Positions 59,177 through 64,000 of a stretch of DNA of 64,000 bases are shown piece by piece. The stretch is from a bacterium (lineage in GTDB: Bacteria > Myxococcota_A > Bradymonadia > UBA7976 > UBA1532): assembly GCA_030426085.1 (NCBI GenBank), contig JAUHYW010000027.1, positions 1 through 64,000 of the forward strand. Direction: 5' to 3'. The notes under the pieces were generated by a model. That model did no database searches and was not told the DNA's origin. It saw only the letters and a list, made by a program, of their open reading frames with translations. The position numbers were made by a program, and so were the translations under genes. Positions within the stretch are counted from its first letter, which is position 1; each line of letters begins with the position of its first letter.

Positions 59177-59263
59177 GTGCTCCCCCTCGGGCACAGCGTC
59201 GCACGGTGGCGAGCCGGCGACAACCGATCCGTGGGGGCCGGCGCGCGCTCGGCGGGGGCCGCG

Positions 59264-62200
59264 TCACTCGGCGCCCGCCGCCTCGACCGCGAGCACGAAG
59301 TCGCCGCTGCGCCCGCGGAATCCGCCGACGATCACCGTCACCGCCGCGCCCGCCTCGAGCTCGACCGCCGCCCGGGACAAGGTCCCCTCCCCACCGTCGT
59401 CATCACACGCCAGCTCCTCGCCGCAGCCGTCGGCCAGCACGAGCAGGCTGGTGTCGTAGCTCGACCCCGCGGTGTGGAAGACGTAGCGCCCGGCCGCCGG
59501 CGCGCTCCAGCGGTAGGCGACCTGGGCCGCGATGGGCAGGCAGCTCGCCATCATGTAGGTCGGCGCGCCCACCGTGCTGCCCCGGGCCAGCTCGCCGATC
59601 CCGTCACCCAGATCCTCGCCGGGGCAGGCCTCCCGCCGACCGCGGATCGAGAGCGCGACGTCACCCTCGACGCGCCCCTCGGCCGCGACGACGACCGCCT
59701 CGCCCGCCGCCAGATCCAGCTCGACCGCGGCCTGATCGCTGATCGGCGTGTCCCCCCGCACGCCCCGGTAGTCGGCGGCGCAGGCCAGCACCTCGCCGTC
59801 GCACGCGCCGGCCCGCACCTCGATCGCGCTGTCGGTGGCGCTGCCGAACGTATGGAAGAGGTAGCGATCATCGGCCGGCGCGCGCCAGGTGTAGCCGATG
59901 GAGCCGCCGTCGTCGGCGCCACAGCTCAGCCGCCCGTCGTCGAAGTCCTCGGTCCGGGCCACGGCCAGCCGCTCGCCCGACCGCGCGCCGAGATCGGCCG
60001 CCGGGCAGACATCGCTCTCGATCCGCCGGGCGATGTTCAGGGTGAAGCCGCCCCGGGCGCCCCGATACCCCCCGACGCCGATCACCGCCGACTCGCCGGC
60101 CTCGAACCGCCGCTCGATGCGCGATTGCAGGCCCCCGTCGTCGTCGTTGCAGGCCCGCTCGGCGTCGCAGTCGGGGGCCAGCAGGAACAGCGCGGTGTCA
60201 TAGCCCGAGCCGAAGGTGTCGAAGATGTAGGTGCCGGCCTCGGGCGCGGTCCAGGCCAGCGTGACGTGGGCCCCGCCCCCCGCAGCGCACGACGCCACCC
60301 GCCGGGTCGCCGCGCGGTCGGTCACCGCCCGGTGCACGCCGGGCCCCACCGCCGATCCCAGATCGACCTCGGGGCAACCGGTCGTGCGCCCGTGGATGCC
60401 GAGCCGCCACAGGCCACCGTCGGCCTCGCCATCCCGCAGCATGCCATCGACGGCCACCGTCACCGCCTGCCCCGCCGCCAGCGGCACCTCGACCAGCGCG
60501 TCGTCGCCCGACAGGGCGTCGTGCCCCTCGGCGCAGGCCAGCGGGGCCCCGTCGCAGCCGCCGTCGAGCACGTACAGCGACGTGTCGAACGAGCTGTCCC
60601 GGGTATGGAAGACGTAGGTGTCGTCGGCCGGCGCGGTCCAGCTCATCGCGACCTCGCCCCGACCGCGCCCGGCGCACAGCCCGTCGAGCCCGTCCGCCAC
60701 CGGCTGCTCAGGGCCGAAGGCCACCGCCTCGCCCAGCGCGCCGCCCAGATCGTCGATCGGGCAGACGTTCGCCGGCGCCCGCGGCGGCAGGGCGCACAGC
60801 TCTTCGCAGTCCGGGTCGTCGCAGTCCACCGCGCCGTCGCCGTCGTCGTCGAGCCCGTCGGCGCACAGCCGCTCTTCGGCGAGGACCACCACCGCATCCC
60901 CCACGAGCCGCACCCGCACCGCGGCGGCGTTGTTCTCGTGGTCCAGCTCGGCGAACCGCCCCTCGGGGTTGGTCGTCACGACGAGGTCGTAGATGCCATC
61001 CGGCACGTCGGTCACGTCGACCCACTGACATTGCAGGTTGCGCCCGTAGGTGTCCTGGCACCCGGCCGTGATGCCTTGATTGCGCGCGTTGTAGCCTCGG
61101 CAGCCGTCCACCGCGATCTCGGGATCGTAGACCCCGATGTCGATGACCGAGAACCCGGCCTTCGCGCCGATGGGCAGCCGCTCGCCGGTCGCGACGTCGA
61201 TCAGATCGTAGATGGCATAGGCGTCGAAGTGATAGTGACCATGGCACTGATCCCAATCCCACAGCGGGTTGCCTTCTTCGGGGCGCCCCAGCCGCAGATC
61301 GACGTTGCCCACGTTGGCGATGCGGGTGCCGAAGCGCAGGATCTTCCGCCGCCCGACCCCGCCGACGCAGCGCTCTTCGATGAGGCACGGGTCGTTCACG
61401 TCGAGGAAGTCGATCACCGCCGTCTCGGCCAGATAGTCCCGGTCGACGATGAGATCGGGCGCCTGGGGGCAGGCGTCGGCGTCCTCCGGCTCGAGCCCGG
61501 TCAGCCCGCCGGCGCACTGCCCGCACGCGTCCACGAAGGCGTCGCCCCCGCAATCGCCGTTGCAGTCCCGGGCCTCGCCCGGAGCCCGCCCGGTCGATCC
61601 GCCGACGCACACCCCACACCCGTCGACGAGCGCCACCCCGCCCACCATGCCCGCGCAGTCCGCCTCGCAGCCGGCGGCGAGCCGCTGCACCTGGAGTGTG
61701 CCCTGGCGATCGAGGTCGAAGTCGTCCCACAGGGGCGCGAGCAGGGCGCCGAGATCGGCCCGGGGCAGCGGGCTGTCGGCCCCGCCGGGATCGGGCCCCG
61801 AGAGCACGAGGGTGCCGTCGGCGTAGACCGTGCCTCCGGGGTAGACCGCGTCGCCGAACGGGAAGTCGAAGCCGAAGTCCACCGGGATGGCGTCCCGCTC
61901 GTCGAACTCGCCCGTCAGGGGCTCGCCGCTGTGCTGGATGTCCACGAAGATCGGGGGCACCGACTGGTCGAGCGCGGCCCGTCCGTCCTCGCCGCGGCGG
62001 AAGTAGAAACCGCCGGCGCCCCGGGCGAGCTGGCCCCCGCTGTCGAGCGTCAGCGCGCGGGCGCCGCTGAGCTGCTGGTGGCCGATGGTCGGGCTCGCGC
62101 CCCACGGCTCGAGGTCGCCGTAGCGGAAGGCGAAGTCGCCGCTCTCGAACAGCGCGATCTGGAAGGTGTAGGGCCCGCCGTTGCCGTCCGCCTGCGCCAC

Positions 62201-63046
62201 CCGGGTCCATTGGATGATCGTCCGGGCGGTGGGATCGGGCGGGCACTGGTCGCAGAGGTCGGGGATGCCGTCGCCGTCGAGGTCGTCATCCGCCGGGCTC
62301 TGCCCGGTCGTGCCGCCGACGCAGCGCCCGCAGCCGTCGAGGGTCGCCGCGCCGAAGCAGACGCCGACGCAGTCCTCGTCCCGCCCGCCGCCGGCGCAGA
62401 CCCCGCAGTCATCGGTGTCATCGGTGGCGCACATCGGTTCGGGATCGCCGCCCACCGCCACGAAGCCATCCGGCGCGGTGCAGGCGTCGACGGCCACCGC
62501 CGAGTCCCCTGCTCCGTCGCCGTCCACATCGGCGTAGAAGCGGCCCGGCCCGGGGCCGCCACAGACCCCGCAGCCGTCGGTGTCATCGGTCTCGCACATG
62601 GGATCGGGATCCCCGGCGCGCGCCACGAACCCATCCGGCGGCGCGCACGCCCGAACCTCGATCGCGGCGTCACCCACGCCATCGCCGTCTACGTCGGCGA
62701 AGTAGATGCGCGGGCCGTCGCCGCCGCAGATCCCACAGACATCGGTGTCGTCGGTCGCGCAGGCCGGCTCGGGATCCCCCCCGCCGTCGACGAAGCCATC
62801 CGGCCGGGCGCAGGCGACGACGGGGACTTCGAAGTCCCCGACGCCATCCCCATCGACGTCGGCATAGAAGATGTGGGGGCCGTTGCCCCCGCAGACCCCG
62901 CAGCCGTCGACCGGGGCCTCGGGCGCGCAGCCGGACACCGCGGCGTCAGCCTCGGGCGGGGGCTCGCCGTCGCCGTCCCCTTCGACGCAGCCGGCGAGTA
63001 TCAAGGCTCCGAGCGCGGGCAGAATTCGCAGTGCGGTGTACTTCAT
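59264..63046 (-). CDS. Giant lipoprotein with a lysyl-oxidase domain
   Basis: 1260 residues. Lipobox LILAGC. Residues 30-250 hold four copies of a Cys/Asp module (YADVDGDGVGD...CGVCGG). A nidogen-like beta domain follows (about 270-440), with more Cys modules at 450-525. A lysyl-oxidase domain covers about 530-690. Its copper motif WDWDQCHGHYH has His602, His604 and His606. The lysyl-tyrosyl-quinone pair is Lys629 (GAKAGF) and Tyr667 (QDTYGRN), matching human Lys320/Tyr355. CQWVDVTDVPDG and LDHENN are also LOX-like. The first His of the animal WEWH motif is Asp599. Four PPC-like beta domains (about 760-1255) end it. It would oxidise amines or protein lysines at the cell surface. A possible promoter is at 63053-63082, leaving almost no leader. 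Confidence 0.85.
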   Translation of the reverse strand: MKYTALRILPALGALILAGCVEGDGDGEPPPEADAAVSGCAPEAPVDGCGVCGGNGPHIFYADVDGDGVGDFEVPVVACARPDGFVDGGGDPEPACATDDTDVCGICGGDGPRIYFADVDGDGVGDAAIEVRACAPPDGFVARAGDPDPMCETDDTDGCGVCGGPGPGRFYADVDGDGAGDSAVAVDACTAPDGFVAVGGDPEPMCATDDTDDCGVCAGGGRDEDCVGVCFGAATLDGCGRCVGGTTGQSPADDDLDGDGIPDLCDQCPPDPTARTIIQWTRVAQADGNGGPYTFQIALFESGDFAFRYGDLEPWGASPTIGHQQLSGARALTLDSGGQLARGAGGFYFRRGEDGRAALDQSVPPIFVDIQHSGEPLTGEFDERDAIPVDFGFDFPFGDAVYPGGTVYADGTLVLSGPDPGGADSPLPRADLGALLAPLWDDFDLDRQGTLQVQRLAAGCEADCAGMVGGVALVDGCGVCVGGSTGRAPGEARDCNGDCGGDAFVDACGQCAGGLTGLEPEDADACPQAPDLIVDRDYLAETAVIDFLDVNDPCLIEERCVGGVGRRKILRFGTRIANVGNVDLRLGRPEEGNPLWDWDQCHGHYHFDAYAIYDLIDVATGERLPIGAKAGFSVIDIGVYDPEIAVDGCRGYNARNQGITAGCQDTYGRNLQCQWVDVTDVPDGIYDLVVTTNPEGRFAELDHENNAAAVRVRLVGDAVVVLAEERLCADGLDDDGDGAVDCDDPDCEELCALPPRAPANVCPIDDLGGALGEAVAFGPEQPVADGLDGLCAGRGRGEVAMSWTAPADDTYVFHTRDSSFDTSLYVLDGGCDGAPLACAEGHDALSGDDALVEVPLAAGQAVTVAVDGMLRDGEADGGLWRLGIHGRTTGCPEVDLGSAVGPGVHRAVTDRAATRRVASCAAGGGAHVTLAWTAPEAGTYIFDTFGSGYDTALFLLAPDCDAERACNDDDGGLQSRIERRFEAGESAVIGVGGYRGARGGFTLNIARRIESDVCPAADLGARSGERLAVARTEDFDDGRLSCGADDGGSIGYTWRAPADDRYLFHTFGSATDSAIEVRAGACDGEVLACAADYRGVRGDTPISDQAAVELDLAAGEAVVVAAEGRVEGDVALSIRGRREACPGEDLGDGIGELARGSTVGAPTYMMASCLPIAAQVAYRWSAPAAGRYVFHTAGSSYDTSLLVLADGCGEELACDDDGGEGTLSRAAVELEAGAAVTVIVGGFRGRSGDFVLAVEAAGAE

Positions 63047-63052
63047 GGCGGC

Positions 63053-63082
63053 ATTGCACCGGCTCGGAGGGCTCCAGCGCAA
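63053..63082 (-). promoter_or_regulatory. Predicted promoter of the lysyl-oxidase lipoprotein
   Basis: On the minus strand TTGCGC (63082-63077), 18 bp, TGCAAT (63058-63053). Transcription would begin at or next to the ATG, consistent with the lack of a ribosome binding site. Confidence 0.35.
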
Positions 63083-63104
63083 GCGCGAACGCCGCCGGGG
63101 TCGA

Positions 63105-64000
63105 TCAGACCGGGGTGACCCCGTGCTTGCGCCCCGTCGGCAGCGCGTAGCCCTCGCGGTAGAATCCGAACCGACGGATCAGATCGGCCCGCAGGTCGGC
63201 CCCGGCGACGATGGCGTCGATCACCAGCTCGGACGCCAGCTTGACGATGTCCACGTCGGCCGCGTACTCGGCGCGCTTCTCGGCGACGAACGCCGCCCGC
63301 TCGTCCTCGGGCAGCTCGGCGATCTTGCGGGCGAACACCGCGTTGACCGCCGCCTCGGGGCCCATCACCGCGATCATCGCCTGGGGCAGCGCGATGGCGC
63401 AGTCGGGCTCGAAGCCGGGGCCGCACATGGCGTACAGCCCGGCGCCGTAGGCCTTGCGCACGACGACCGAGATCCGGGGCACCGTGGCCGAGCTGACCGC
63501 CGAGATCATCTTCGCGCCGTGGCGGATGATGCCCTCCCGCTCGACCTTGCTGCCGATCATGAAGCCGGGCACGTCGGCGAGGTACAGCAGCGGGATGTTG
63601 AACGCGTCGCACAGGTTGATGAACCGGGCCGCCTTGTCGGCCGAGTCGACGAACAGCACCCCGCCCTTCTGCCGGGGGTTGTTGGCCAGGATGCCCACCG
63701 GGTGCCCGTCGAGCCGGGCGAGGCCGGTCACCAGCTCCTTGGCGAAGCGCTGCTTGATCTCGAGGAAGGAGCCCGCGTCCACCAGCGCCTCGACCACCTT
63801 CTTCATGTCGAACAGCTTGTTCTGGGCGACCGGCACGATGTCGTCGATGGCCGGCGACTCGGCGGGCGCGGCGGCCTCGGCCCGCGGCGGGGCCCCGGCG
63901 CAGTTCGTCGGGAAGTAGCCCAGGTACTGCCGACACCAGTCCAAGGCCTCGGGCTCGGTCTTGACGAGCACGTCGCCACACCCCGACTCGCCGGTGTGCA
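63105..64000 (-). CDS. Acyl-CoA carboxylase carboxyltransferase subunit, partial
   Basis: The 5' end is beyond the window. The visible 298 residues open in frame with HTGESGCGD and are the C-terminal part of a biotin-dependent carboxyltransferase beta subunit (propionyl/methylcrotonyl-CoA type). Recognisable blocks are GHPVGILANNPRQKGGVL, DAFNIPLLYLADVPGFM, the KVEREGIIRHGAKM helix, RKAYGAGLYAMCG and an AVMGPEAAVNAVF stretch. These form the acyl-CoA and carboxybiotin pocket. It would carboxylate propionyl- or a related acyl-CoA in the cytoplasm. The biotin carboxylase subunit is not in view. Confidence 0.9.
   Translation of the reverse strand, partial: HTGESGCGDVLVKTEPEALDWCRQYLGYFPTNCAGAPPRAEAAAPAESPAIDDIVPVAQNKLFDMKKVVEALVDAGSFLEIKQRFAKELVTGLARLDGHPVGILANNPRQKGGVLFVDSADKAARFINLCDAFNIPLLYLADVPGFMIGSKVEREGIIRHGAKMISAVSSATVPRISVVVRKAYGAGLYAMCGPGFEPDCAIALPQAMIAVMGPEAAVNAVFARKIAELPEDERAAFVAEKRAEYAADVDIVKLASELVIDAIVAGADLRADLIRRFGFYREGYALPTGRKHGVTPV

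Noticed and set aside
59177-63118. Plus-strand open frame of about 1310 codons
   Set aside because: Antisense shadow of the lysyl-oxidase lipoprotein with random Arg/Gly/Ala/Pro content.
1-64000. tRNA, rRNA, insertion sequences or phage genes
   Set aside because: I looked for transposase or integrase motifs, tRNA-like cloverleaf ends and rRNA consensus segments and saw none. A dedicated covariance-model scan was not possible here.

Overview
The window is a very GC-rich, densely packed bacterial chromosome segment with no rRNA, tRNA, insertion sequence, integrase or CRISPR array that I could recognise. About a quarter of the genes start with a lipoprotein signal peptide. Many encode secreted Cys-rich or Asp-rich repeat proteins, PSD-type cytochrome/DUF1552 pairs, a receiver-DUF4388 protein and a sortase-like C-terminal tail. 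Together these point to a Myxococcota-type (former Deltaproteobacteria) predatory or soil bacterium. This assignment is inferred from gene families, not from a marker gene.

Left part (1-10151): a degenerate 42-43 bp tandem repeat and a decayed Cys-rich gene lie upstream of a two-gene Septu-like defence module (PtuA ATPase, PtuB HNH nuclease). Direct repeats of about 49 bp flank the module, and each contains the same promoter, so ptuA and polA appear to be driven by duplicated promoters. polA is followed by a soluble GAF-GAF histidine kinase and a TPR/HEAT lipoprotein. Next come an unlisted 45-residue membrane peptide and a lipoprotein with a Kunitz-like cysteine pattern.

10238-18181: an apparent small-molecule locus. 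It holds a sulfotransferase-like protein, two overlapping SyrD/PvdE-type ABC exporters, an Asp/Glu-type racemase and, convergently, an AMP-forming ligase plus a heme-oxygenase-like (HDO-type) protein. A perfect 17 bp palindrome lies upstream of the last two genes. No carrier protein or NRPS module is present.

18182-47955: mostly envelope genes. These include a beta-barrel protein, a DUF1592-type c-type cytochrome lipoprotein with its DUF1552 partner, a His-rich duplicated-domain protein and a WD40 protein. There are three very large or repetitive secreted proteins (28733, 36445, 44360), a covalent-flavin-type amine oxidase, an RsmJ-like methyltransferase, and an NqrB/RnfD-like membrane domain fused to Cys-paired Sel1 repeats. 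The rest are a lipid-anchored glutaredoxin, a receiver-DUF4388-TPR regulator and a diheme propeller lipoprotein.

48107-64000: a DUF4178, coiled-coil/Ser-Tyr-tail, DUF350 and membrane spermidine-synthase-like operon. After a strong hairpin and a sigma54-like promoter comes a VIT-vWA protein with a GlyGly-CTERM-like tail, overlapping its own rhombosortase. The right end carries Cys-rich and TPR secreted proteins and a 1260-residue lipoprotein containing a complete lysyl-oxidase domain with the Cu-ligand histidines and the LTQ Lys/Tyr pair. A truncated biotin-dependent carboxyltransferase gene closes the window.

Many promoters share the form TTn3C-N17-TAnnCT. Convergent genes are often separated only by hairpins that overlap their stop codons.
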